A program made the translations under genes and the position numbers. Positions 1-6,471 of a stretch of DNA of 43,076 nt are shown here, in pieces. Numbering within the stretch: position 1 is the stretch's first letter; the number at the start of each line of letters is the position of its first letter. Source of the DNA: an uncultured Faecalibacterium sp. (lineage in GTDB: Bacteria > Bacillota > Clostridia > Oscillospirales > Ruminococcaceae). The notes beneath the pieces were generated by a model, which was not told where the DNA came from, did not search any database, and saw only the letters and a list, made by a program, of their open reading frames with translations. The stretch spans positions 1 to 43,076 of the forward strand of contig CALWZL010000012.1 of assembly GCA_944385995.1 (NCBI GenBank), written 5' to 3'.

Positions 1-253
1 CTATGTTTCGGAAATCGGCACAACCATATAACCGTCTGTGATGAAACTTATTTTTATTTCATCGATGACATTGTACCAGCAAGCAAGGCATTTGTATATA
101 CAAAATCAGAATGCTTGTTGGGGCACTCCCCAATCCCCTGCCCGTCACAGAAGTTCCTTCTGCGGCTGCGCGTTTTGCAAACGCTTTCTCCGGCCCTTGC
201 CACCTGTCTTGTGTATGTCCAGGGCCGGGCTTGTGCGAAACACAAAAAGAAAA

Positions 254-293
254 GAGCCGGGTTCAGAGGTTTGACTTCCTCTGAACCCGACTC
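254..293. terminator. Rho-independent terminator, probably bidirectional
   Basis: A 16-base arm at 254-269 pairs with 278-293 with one mismatch around an 8-nt loop. On the minus strand it is followed by a T-rich tract (complement of 241-253). On the plus strand the following bases are only moderately T-rich. It would end a gene entering from the left. Confidence 0.7.
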
Positions 294-337
294 TTCATCA
301 TTTATATCGCAAAAAATTTTTCAATTAGTGCCCAAAA

Positions 338-365
338 TTGCAGCTCTGATTCGTTTACATGATAA
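338..365 (+). promoter_or_regulatory. Weak candidate promoter for the YcxB-like gene
   Basis: TTGCAG (338-343) and TGATAA (360-365) are separated by 16 bases and lie about 115 bases upstream of the start at 480. This is a weak match, proposed only because it falls between the terminator and the first gene. Confidence 0.25.
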
Positions 366-479
366 AAAGAAATCTCTGGCAAAAATCATCGGACTATGGC
401 ACAATGGAAGCAGAACTATATTTCAAGCAGACTAACCCGCACGAAACGCCTCAGCCATACCATACGGAAGGTGATGAAA

Positions 480-1124
480 ATGGAATCCAGCCATACCGAC
501 AATCCCTACCTGTTTCAAATCAGCTCCTATGATATCGGTCGCCTTTTGCCCCAGGTGAGCAAGGCGCTTGAAAAAAGATCGGAACATCTTTCCCGGGAAC
601 GCTATCCCAAAATGTGGCGATACATTGACCGCCTCCCCTCCCCCTCCCGGGGAGCCAGCCGGAGCCGGCTGCGCACCAGGCTGTTCAGCATTCTTTGCCT
701 AGCTGCAGGAGTGATTCTGGTTGTGCCCGGTCTGATGGAGCCAAAGGAGCTGCTGGTGCCTCTTGTAGTCGGTGCAGCCGCTGTGGTGCTGGGCGTCAGC
801 GGGTTATGGCGCACCAGAAAGAGTCGGGAAAAAACATTTGACCGCTCGGCCCGGCTGCTTCTGGAAGGGAAAGATCAAACCCCGGAAAGTCCTGCTCCGG
901 TTGTTTCTTTCTCGGACCAGGGCATGACCTTCTCAGAAAAAGATAAAACGGAGTTTGTTCCGTACAGTGACTTTGAATCAGCATGGGAAACAGAAGACAC
1001 CCTGCTTCTTGTGTTCGGGCAGCGGGTTACCCTTTTGCAGAAACAGGATTTGGTACAGGGCGATCTTCCAGGCTTGTCCCGGCTGCTCTCTGAAAAAGTC
1101 GCAGCGTATCAGCGCATGGATTGA
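480..1124 (+). CDS. YcxB-like C-terminal domain membrane protein
   Basis: A 214-residue protein if started at the ATG at 480, which has GGAAGG at 466-471 as ribosome binding site; ATGs at 396 and 474 are in frame but worse placed. It has a polar N-terminus, two adjacent hydrophobic segments at about residues 70-110, then a cytoplasmic C-terminal part with the pattern of YcxB-like domains: a beta-rich stretch containing FSDQGMTF, an aromatic-acidic FVPYSDFESAWE segment and a final helix. YcxB-like proteins are common in Firmicutes and have no known function. It is the first gene of the small-gene cluster running to 6344. The family call is by pattern and moderate; the membrane prediction is firm. 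Confidence 0.65.
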   Translation: MESSHTDNPYLFQISSYDIGRLLPQVSKALEKRSEHLSRERYPKMWRYIDRLPSPSRGASRSRLRTRLFSILCLAAGVILVVPGLMEPKELLVPLVVGAAAVVLGVSGLWRTRKSREKTFDRSARLLLEGKDQTPESPAPVVSFSDQGMTFSEKDKTEFVPYSDFESAWETEDTLLLVFGQRVTLLQKQDLVQGDLPGLSRLLSEKVAAYQRMD

Positions 1125-1171
1125 TTCCCATATCAATCAAGATTCCACCGGCAAAGAAAGGTCAAAACAAC

Positions 1172-2707
1172 ATGGCACTCACCTATCAAGCATTTTTGAA
1201 GAAAGGCATCGACCTGGCCCCATTGGGCTGGGAGACAGCGGGAGCATTCATTCCTTATTTCTGTACCCCCAGAGGAGCCAAGGTTCTTGGCTGGGCCGGT
1301 GTGGATGGCATCCACTACTGCACCATCCGCGGTTTTGGGGAGATGATTTTTGCAGTCAGCCCTATGAATATCGGCGATTATGTCCATCCCATTGCCCGGA
1401 ATTTTGAAGATTTGCTGCGGTTGCTCCTGTCTTGCACCGATATGGCCGCCCTGGAACAATGTTACGCCTGGGATGAGGAGCAGTACAAAGCCTTTCTGAT
1501 GGATTACCCCGCGACACCTGAGCAGCAGGCCGTGCTGGATGCCATCCGGGCAAAAACCAACCTTGAGCCAATGGACGATGCCTTTCATTATGTAAAGCAG
1601 CTCCAGTCGGCGTTTGATCTTTCTGCCATTCCCTATACAGAGGATTACTACGATGAGGACATGAACCCCGCCGCGCCAAAGGAAACTCCACCATGGGAAG
1701 TAACCTTTGACGGCGGTTTTGAGGGCCATCCGAAGGGCCAGCGGTCCGGCAAAGAAATTCCCGTAAACACACAGTTTGATTGGGCCGGGCGGCACTGGAT
1801 CATCCCTTCTGTCTATTCCTGCTCCAAAGGACTGGTGGTCGATTTCTGTATGCAGGTGGAGCCTGCAGACATCCTCGCCTTCATGGACAAGTGGCATCTG
1901 AACGTGGACGCCGATGAAGAGCAATTCACCCGGGAACAACGGATGCAGATGGAACTGGACAACCCCATGCATCTGGATTTTCACCCCGTCCTTCGGCTGA
2001 ACGGGAAAGAGCTCCATTTTTCTCATGGCTATGGAACATCCTACATTCCCTGTCTGCCGGACGGATCTGCGGCCGAGGCAGAGCAGGATGCCAAACAGAC
2101 GATGGACCACTATCAGCTCGACACAGCTTTGGGATGGGTCATCCAACGCTTCAGCTGCCCCTGGGCAACCAGGAAAAAGCCGGAGATCAAGCACCTGTCG
2201 GTGACCATGGTACAGCAGGAAGCTTCCATCCCCGGCCCCCATTTCCAGGCAGCGAAACCAGGTGACACTTTCTCTTTCGTTTACCCCGAAGGCAGTACGG
2301 AATACACTCTGACGGTACAGGAATACCAGGCACAGATCCTGGATACCAGCCGGATGATGCAGGATATGGAGTATCCTGCCCATTATTACGTTATGAGTTA
2401 TACGGTCACACCGGAATTTTCAGGCGGCAATCTGAATGTAGCGGATTGCTCCGATGGAGACCATCCCAGACCAAAGCCTCGCCCGAGCAATCCATTTGAA
2501 CCTACAGCCCTCCATGATGCTTTTGTGATCGGCATCATCGGCGGAGCAGACGGTCCCACTGCTATCATAAGTGGACCGTCTGCCGCCCAAGGCAAACTTC
2601 GCGCTGCCTGCTCCAGCCTGCATTTTGATCCCGTTGATCGTGTGGAATGGAGACTCGTATTCCGTGAAAAACAATATAAAGACAAAATCTTTGACATACA
2701 AGCCTGA
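1172..2707 (+). CDS. 511-residue protein with C-terminal GIIGGADGPTAI segment, function unknown
   Basis: The start at 1172 is chosen for GAAAGG at 1156-1161; an upstream in-frame ATG at 1121 lacks a good site. No signal peptide or membrane segment is seen, so it is probably cytoplasmic. The first ~130 residues (GAFIPYFCTP, GIHYCTIRGFGEMIF, then a helical part) recall SUKH/SMI1-like immunity folds, but only loosely. Residues 453-465 read IGIIGGADGPTAI, which resembles a conserved segment of the beta subunits of sodium-pumping decarboxylases (OadB/GcdB). Here it sits in a soluble protein, so it is not evidence of a decarboxylase. The tail after it (ACSSLHF, VEWRLVFREK) looks like a compact conserved module. 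The DNA encoding the motif is an 18-bp inverted repeat (2540-2587). Confidence 0.75.
   Translation: MALTYQAFLKKGIDLAPLGWETAGAFIPYFCTPRGAKVLGWAGVDGIHYCTIRGFGEMIFAVSPMNIGDYVHPIARNFEDLLRLLLSCTDMAALEQCYAWDEEQYKAFLMDYPATPEQQAVLDAIRAKTNLEPMDDAFHYVKQLQSAFDLSAIPYTEDYYDEDMNPAAPKETPPWEVTFDGGFEGHPKGQRSGKEIPVNTQFDWAGRHWIIPSVYSCSKGLVVDFCMQVEPADILAFMDKWHLNVDADEEQFTREQRMQMELDNPMHLDFHPVLRLNGKELHFSHGYGTSYIPCLPDGSAAEAEQDAKQTMDHYQLDTALGWVIQRFSCPWATRKKPEIKHLSVTMVQQEASIPGPHFQAAKPGDTFSFVYPEGSTEYTLTVQEYQAQILDTSRMMQDMEYPAHYYVMSYTVTPEFSGGNLNVADCSDGDHPRPKPRPSNPFEPTALHDAFVIGIIGGADGPTAIISGPSAAQGKLRAACSSLHFDPVDRVEWRLVFREKQYKDKIFDIQA
2540..2587. repeat. Imperfect inverted repeat inside a coding region
   Basis: The arm at 2540-2560 pairs with the arm at 2570-2587 through 18 base pairs. 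It is interrupted only by a 2-nt and a 1-nt bulge, and the loop is 9 nt. It covers the codons for GGADGPTAIISGPSAA of the 511-residue protein. No T tract follows, so it is not a standard terminator. Confidence 0.75.
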
Positions 2708-2759
2708 TCCACACTGCCCTGACCAAAAAGTCAAATCAGTTCAGCTGAGGAGGTGTCCC

Positions 2760-2870
2760 ATGAAAAAAGCAGCTGTCTGGATTGCAGTAGATCTATCAGC
2801 CAGCTGCGTTTTCGCACACAAATCTATTGGCATCTTTCTGACCGCCGCAGATAGGAGGCATTCGATATGA
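2760..2870 (+). CDS. Possible 36-residue small protein or decayed leader
   Basis: An ATG at 2760 follows a strong GAGGAGG site with good spacing and opens 36 codons whose stop overlaps the next gene's ATG by 4 bases (ATGA). The product starts MKKAAVWIAV, like a signal-peptide beginning, but is then not convincingly hydrophobic. It could be a translated coupling peptide for the downstream gene, or the remains of a lipoprotein gene. Its existence is inferred from the ribosome binding site and the overlap only. Confidence 0.4.
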   Translation: MKKAAVWIAVDLSASCVFAHKSIGIFLTAADRRHSI

Positions 2871-3274
2871 AAAACAACAAATCACTTGTGATCGGGATAG
2901 CAGCAGTCCTATTGATCCTGACCGTTTCTTTTTTGGTTGGAACTGGATTTTGTAAGCGGACGGATGCGATTTTAACCGGTTATTCTGTTTCGAAGGACGG
3001 CACAGAAATCACTTTAGAAGCTTCGGTTCAGTCCTCCATGGGGTATATCAGAGGGTTCAAAGATGATGGCGGCGGTATAAAGCCGCACTATCTGACTTTT
3101 TATGCAACATTCGGTGGATTGAACAGCTCATTTGGAGCTAAAAACGCGTTTGTGCTGGAAGTCCATGAAGATGATCGTGAGATTTATTTCAACCGCGCCG
3201 ACGGGGGATACGAACTTGTTTTGCAAAAGAATACGGAAACGGGCATATGGGAAGAGCCCAATACACAAAGGTAA
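2867..3274 (+). CDS. Secreted or membrane-anchored small protein, unknown function
   Basis: 135 residues, start at 2867 with AGGAGG about 10 bases upstream. A positively charged N-terminus (MKNNK) is followed by a hydrophobic segment at about residues 7-27, fitting an uncleaved anchor or signal peptide; there is no clear lipobox. The rest is a mixed beta-type extracytoplasmic domain with several glycines and aromatic residues. I do not recognise a family. It overlaps the small frame at 2760 by 4 bases, which suggests translational coupling. Downstream, 3275-3391 holds no supported gene. Confidence 0.65.
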   Translation: MKNNKSLVIGIAAVLLILTVSFLVGTGFCKRTDAILTGYSVSKDGTEITLEASVQSSMGYIRGFKDDGGGIKPHYLTFYATFGGLNSSFGAKNAFVLEVHEDDREIYFNRADGGYELVLQKNTETGIWEEPNTQR

Positions 3275-3391
3275 CATAAAACAAAAGCGCATCTCCTGTG
3301 GACAAAAAGAATCTTACCGCTCTGGCGGCAGCAGAACATCCTGCATGATCCTTTGCTTGGCAAGCACCATCGAATCAGATTGGAGCGCCTT

Positions 3392-3649
3392 ATGAAGCAA
3401 TGGACTTTTGGAAAACAGATCGGCATGGGGATGATTCTGCTGTTTGCCAGCGGCATCCTTGCCGCTGTGCTGCACAACAGCATTTTTCTCAATCTGGCCT
3501 GGATTCTCTACGGCCTACTGTTTGTGATCCATCCCGTCTACCCGGAACAGGCTAAGTTCCGCTACAGCGAAGAAGGTGCCCAAAAGATCGCCCGCATGGC
3601 CGGCCTTATCTGCATCGCCATTGGACTGATTACGGAATTTGGAGTATAA
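3392..3649 (+). CDS. Small two-helix membrane protein (possibly DUF6199-like)
   Basis: 85 residues from the ATG at 3392, with a weak GGAG about 8 bases upstream; an in-frame ATG at 3353 is less well placed. The protein has hydrophobic segments at about residues 10-45 and again at 70-85, separated by a polar stretch that includes PVYPEQAKFRYSEEG. The layout of a short loop with an S/E-rich turn before a final glycine-containing helix resembles small DUF6199-type proteins, but this is a weak resemblance. One base separates its stop from the next ATG (3651), so the two are almost certainly co-transcribed. Confidence 0.6.
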   Translation: MKQWTFGKQIGMGMILLFASGILAAVLHNSIFLNLAWILYGLLFVIHPVYPEQAKFRYSEEGAQKIARMAGLICIAIGLITEFGV

Positions 3650-3650
3650 G

Positions 3651-4085
3651 ATGAAAAAGATTTTTAAAAGTCTCCCTCGCCTTCTGGGCCAGATGGCCAT
3701 TGTAGCGGCTGTACTGATTGGTTTTCAGGTTGTGACGGGCGGTATGTGGCTTTTCGGACTGCCCGAACTAGACCAGGTGGAATCGGTCAGCATTGCCTAT
3801 CCGCAGGTTACAGAGGAAGTAAAAATTGTGACCGGCGAGGAGGACAAGGAACTGGCCCTGAAACTCACCGGCTTTCTCAAATACAATCTGTTCCAGAAGG
3901 CTGCGGACGGCCAGCAGCCGCTGATTATCATCACCTACCACCTGCAGGACGGCACCGATCGGAACATCGCCGCCAATGGGACCACCGTCTGGTGGAAGGA
4001 CAAAGCCTATGCCCTCAAGGACCCGGACATCTTTGTCAATCTAACCGAAGGCCTTTTCTTTCTGGCAGAGGTACAGACCAGATAA
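3651..4085 (+). CDS. Membrane-anchored DUF5301-like protein
   Basis: 144 residues. The N-terminus (MKKIFK then a hydrophobic stretch to about residue 32) looks like a signal anchor with no lipobox cysteine. The outer domain begins with LPELDQVESVSIAY and contains a short beta/alpha unit that ends in WWKDKAYAL and a helix. This order (leader, LP..L..V..I, helix, strand pair with an aromatic turn) is like DUF5301-type extracytoplasmic proteins. The lipoprotein gene at 5217 has a similar start (LPFEPADLDAVEMF), so the two may be distant paralogues. No function is known. Confidence 0.6.
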   Translation: MKKIFKSLPRLLGQMAIVAAVLIGFQVVTGGMWLFGLPELDQVESVSIAYPQVTEEVKIVTGEEDKELALKLTGFLKYNLFQKAADGQQPLIIITYHLQDGTDRNIAANGTTVWWKDKAYALKDPDIFVNLTEGLFFLAEVQTR

Positions 4086-4122
4086 AAGCTGATTCAAAAT
4101 TTCAGAAAGAAGCGTTTGTAGG

Positions 4123-4641
4123 ATGAAAAAGAATGTAATCTCTCTGATTGCAGCAGCAGCCCTGCTGCTGGCCGGCCTGACGGCCTGCAAAGCCAAAACG
4201 CCCCAGGATCTTGCATCGGAAGCCCTGAGCCTGGACCTTTCAGCCGGCAGCGTAGTTTCTTCTTATGACACCCACAGCGGCAATGGCGACGGAACATCCT
4301 GCATTGTTCTTTCCTTCCAGGACGATTCCGTTTTGGAGCAGATTCATGCCAGCGATGCCTGGCATCCTCTCCCGGTTGACCAGACCACCCAGGTCCTTGT
4401 CTATGGCTTCTCGAAGGAAACCGGTGATGCCTCCTGGCAGATCGGCCCTTTTCTGACGGATGACAGCGGGAATCCACTGGTGCCGGAGGTTCAGAACGGA
4501 TACTATGTTCTTCTGGACCGGCAGGCCGAAGATGGCAAAGCCCCTGGGTCTGACATCCTGGACCGTGGGTCCTTCAACTTTACCTTTGGCCTCTATGACA
4601 CCGACACAGACACCCTTTACTGCTGCGAGCTGGACACCTGA
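4123..4641 (+). CDS. Putative lipoprotein, unknown function
   Basis: 172 residues with a clear lipoprotein signal: MKKN, a hydrophobic core, and lipobox LTAC with the acylated cysteine at residue 22. The mature part is rich in Asp, Ser and Gly and probably a beta-type domain exposed outside the membrane. No family was recognised. It starts 37 bases after the preceding gene and is followed after 13 bases by a small membrane protein gene, fitting one transcript for 3392-4945. Confidence 0.7.
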   Translation: MKKNVISLIAAAALLLAGLTACKAKTPQDLASEALSLDLSAGSVVSSYDTHSGNGDGTSCIVLSFQDDSVLEQIHASDAWHPLPVDQTTQVLVYGFSKETGDASWQIGPFLTDDSGNPLVPEVQNGYYVLLDRQAEDGKAPGSDILDRGSFNFTFGLYDTDTDTLYCCELDT

Positions 4642-4654
4642 GAGGAAACTTGAT

Positions 4655-4945
4655 ATGAACCAGAAGATATCCAGAGCACTGGAAGTTCTCATAGAATCCA
4701 TCTATTACCTTATCCTGAGTTATGCGCTGACCAACATGGTGCTGCTGTTTTGGCGGCACTGGCTTTTCATCCTCTTTTTTGCCTCGGAGTGCTGGCTGAT
4801 GGAGCGCTACTCGAAAAGGATTCAGGTATTGACTGGAAGCAAAGTCTTGTCTGCAGTTGTATGGATTGTCTGCTTTACGATTCATCTGGGAATTGTTTAT
4901 TTCTTTGGCCGCGTTGTGGGGGAGATTCTGCCGTTTTCCGCATAA
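4655..4945 (+). CDS. Small membrane protein, unknown function
   Basis: 96 residues from the ATG at 4655, preceded by GAGAGGAAA as ribosome binding site. Two or three hydrophobic segments (about residues 12-33, 36-48 and 65-90) are separated by a charged stretch, ERYSKRIQ. It resembles small accessory membrane proteins rather than a transporter. No motif or family was recognised. It lies just upstream of the DUF4367 remnant. Confidence 0.6.
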   Translation: MNQKISRALEVLIESIYYLILSYALTNMVLLFWRHWLFILFFASECWLMERYSKRIQVLTGSKVLSAVVWIVCFTIHLGIVYFFGRVVGEILPFSA

Positions 4946-4990
4946 GCGCTGAACCCCGCAGCAGTTTGCAGGGGTCCGGGAGGTTATGGA

Positions 4991-5186
4991 ATGATCGTCT
5001 ATCTGCAAATAATCGACACAAACGGTTTCGGTGAACGGACAGAATGCCGATTTCCACCTGGAAAGCGACCCGGAATCTGCCAACGCCCTGGTCTGGCTCT
5101 CGGCCTCCGGCGATACCATCTACTGCCTCACCGCTCCCCTGCCGGCATCCACACTGATTCAGATTGCGGAAAGCATCCCCGCTTGA
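4991..5186 (+). pseudogene. Decayed C-terminal fragment of a DUF4367-type protein
   Basis: From 5013 to 5186 one frame reads without stops to a TGA. It encodes a tail ending in LVWLSASGDTIYCLTAPLP and then LIQIAESIPA. This matches the usual end of DUF4367 domains, with a tryptophan or aromatic strand, a short hairpin and a final L..IAESI helix. The frame has a stop at 5010-5012. The frame starting at the ATG at 4991 (MIVYLQIIDT) looks like the preceding strand, so a frameshift near 5015-5027 probably separates the two pieces. No ribosome binding site or signal peptide remains. Intact DUF4367 proteins are usually membrane-bound anti-sigma-like or secreted proteins. Confidence 0.5.
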
Positions 5187-5216
5187 TTTCACTGAAACAC
5201 AAAGGAGGTTATGACC

Positions 5217-5678
5217 ATGAAAAAACGATTATTGGCGCTGGCTGTTATCCTGGGGCTTCTTCTAAGCCTCTCCCTGGCCAGCTGCGCCCGGACGGTGTAC
5301 ATCGAACTGCCCTTTGAACCGGCAGACCTGGACGCCGTTGAGATGTTCCGTTTTCAGAATCTGGCAGAAGCTGAGAAAAAGGTTATCACTGATCCTGCGG
5401 ACGTGAAAGACCTATGCGACCTGCTGGAAAGCATTTCACTGAAGGACAAGAAAACCGAACCTGTTGCCGGCGGCTCTGTGACCAGCTTCCGGTTCCATTG
5501 CGCCGACGGCACGACCTATGAAGTTATTTATTCCGCCATCGCCGTGAAATCCGGGCGGATCAAAATAACCGGCTGGGAAACGGACTATTTCACCTCCGCC
5601 GACCTGGGAGCCTGCTGGAACAACTACGACTACCCCGTCACAGACGCAGCTGAGAGCGAGCTGCCGGCGCTCTACTGA
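5217..5678 (+). CDS. Putative lipoprotein, DUF5301-like
   Basis: 153 residues from the ATG at 5217, chosen over the ATG at 5211 because AAAGGAGG at 5201-5208 is 8 bases from it. The signal peptide ends in a lipobox (LASC, cysteine at about residue 22). The mature domain begins with an LP...L..V pattern like the protein at 3651, followed by VKDLCDLLESI and a beta-rich end. A role outside the membrane is inferred from the lipobox only. The gene follows the DUF4367 remnant by 30 bases and precedes a run of three very small membrane proteins. Confidence 0.7.
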   Translation: MKKRLLALAVILGLLLSLSLASCARTVYIELPFEPADLDAVEMFRFQNLAEAEKKVITDPADVKDLCDLLESISLKDKKTEPVAGGSVTSFRFHCADGTTYEVIYSAIAVKSGRIKITGWETDYFTSADLGACWNNYDYPVTDAAESELPALY

Positions 5679-5732
5679 GCTGCCCGGTGCTGCAAAAAGC
5701 GGTCTATCCTTTCCCTGCAAGGAGGAAACACG

Positions 5733-5957
5733 ATGAAGAAACTGCTCTTTGGAATGATGCTGTTTTGTTCCGGTTCCCTTTCAGCCGCCATGCTGTTGGC
5801 CGGTTCCATGGCCAATGATTGGACGCTGAATGGCCAGTCCTCTGCCCTCTGGAATATCTCCCGGTACGGCCTCCTGCCTGCCCTGTACATCTTCCTCGGG
5901 CTGGCCGTTCTAGGACTGGTGATTGCTGTATGGGGACTGGTTGACCCTGAAAAATGA
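5733..5957 (+). CDS. Small two-helix membrane protein A
   Basis: 74 residues with an AAGGAGG site 8 bases upstream of the ATG. It begins MKKLLFGMMLF and has hydrophobic segments at about residues 4-25 and 45-70, ending AVWGLVDPEK. The beginning and end are shared in pattern with the 52-residue protein at 6186 (MKKMIFGIAL ... AVWGFIEKE). The two are probably diverged copies. Confidence 0.65.
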   Translation: MKKLLFGMMLFCSGSLSAAMLLAGSMANDWTLNGQSSALWNISRYGLLPALYIFLGLAVLGLVIAVWGLVDPEK

Positions 5958-6023
5958 ACTGACACCATTGCTTGTGGCGGCCTTGCAACGCCAGGGAAAC
6001 AAAATCAAGGGAACGTGTACTTG

Positions 6024-6167
6024 ATGAATAGCATCAAAATTGAGTTATTGGGAATCGGCATCATTCTTTTGGGCATCGCTTTGAGTACCAGTCATTTTTG
6101 GGCTTATACACTGGGCACGATTGGATTTTGCGTCATTGCAGCTGGATGCTTTTGGAAAAATTCATAA
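6024..6167 (+). CDS. Small membrane protein B (47 residues)
   Basis: A 48-codon frame from the ATG at 6024 encodes a hydrophobic protein with two short membrane segments and a GIGIILLGIAL start. It lies between two similar very small genes, and AAGGGAA lies 10 or so bases upstream. The amino-acid composition and its position in a row of like genes support it; no family is known. Confidence 0.5.
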   Translation: MNSIKIELLGIGIILLGIALSTSHFWAYTLGTIGFCVIAAGCFWKNS

Positions 6168-6185
6168 ACCCTTGGAGGAAAACCC

Positions 6186-6344
6186 ATGAAAAAAATGATC
6201 TTTGGTATTGCCCTGATCTTGTTTGGGTTCAGCATGGCTTATATTTCGGCACAGGCGCAGCGGGCTATCATGCAGCCCGTATCGCTGCTGGCCGTATTTG
6301 CCGGGCTGCTGTTCGCAGTTTGGGGATTTATCGAAAAAGAGTAA
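6186..6344 (+). CDS. Small two-helix membrane protein C (52 residues)
   Basis: A 53-codon frame from the ATG at 6186 with GGAGG eight bases upstream. The protein starts MKKMIFGIALILFGFS and ends LLFAVWGFIEKE, matching the ends of the protein at 5733. It is the last gene of the small-gene cluster and is followed by a terminator. Function unknown. Confidence 0.6.
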   Translation: MKKMIFGIALILFGFSMAYISAQAQRAIMQPVSLLAVFAGLLFAVWGFIEKE

Positions 6345-6377
6345 GGCCGTTCCTTCGCCTTTAAAAGGGAATGGTAA

Positions 6378-6420
6378 AAAGCCCAATGGACTGCTTGAGC
6401 CAAGTTCATTGGGCTTTCTT
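6378..6420 (+). terminator. Rho-independent terminator of the small-gene cluster
   Basis: AGCCCAATG (6380-6388) pairs with CATTGGGCT near 6407-6415 and is followed by TTTCTT on the plus strand. A-rich bases on the left side allow some function on the minus strand too. Confidence 0.8.
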
Positions 6421-6428
6421 GGTATAAC

Positions 6429-6462
6429 GAAAAAGCGGCTCTGCCTGCGCAAAGCCGCTCTA
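6429..6462 (-). terminator. Rho-independent terminator of the ABC exporter operon
   Basis: AGCGGCT (6434-6440) pairs with AGCCGCT (6453-6459). On the minus strand the hairpin is followed by TTTTTCG. It lies 10 bases after the permease stop. Confidence 0.75.
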
Positions 6463-6471
6463 ACAGATGAT

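Larger units (their letters stand above)
1..395. other. Left-edge region with no supported gene
   Basis: No convincing gene is seen here. One plus-strand frame is open from base 1 to about 435, but it runs through a terminator hairpin (254-293) and has no start or recognisable motif. A second frame ends at a TAA at 29-31 and could be the last codons of a gene entering from the left; that cannot be decided from ten codons. Base composition is AT-richer than most of the window. Confidence 0.4.

Noticed and set aside
1133..2383. A 416-codon minus-strand frame opposite the 511-residue protein
   Set aside because: The plus-strand frame has a good start, ribosome binding site and globular composition; the minus frame is Cys/Arg-rich with no motif.
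2528..2566. Annotation of the 511-residue protein as a sodium-pumping decarboxylase beta subunit
   Set aside because: Only a 13-residue segment matches; there are no membrane helices, so the function cannot be transferred.
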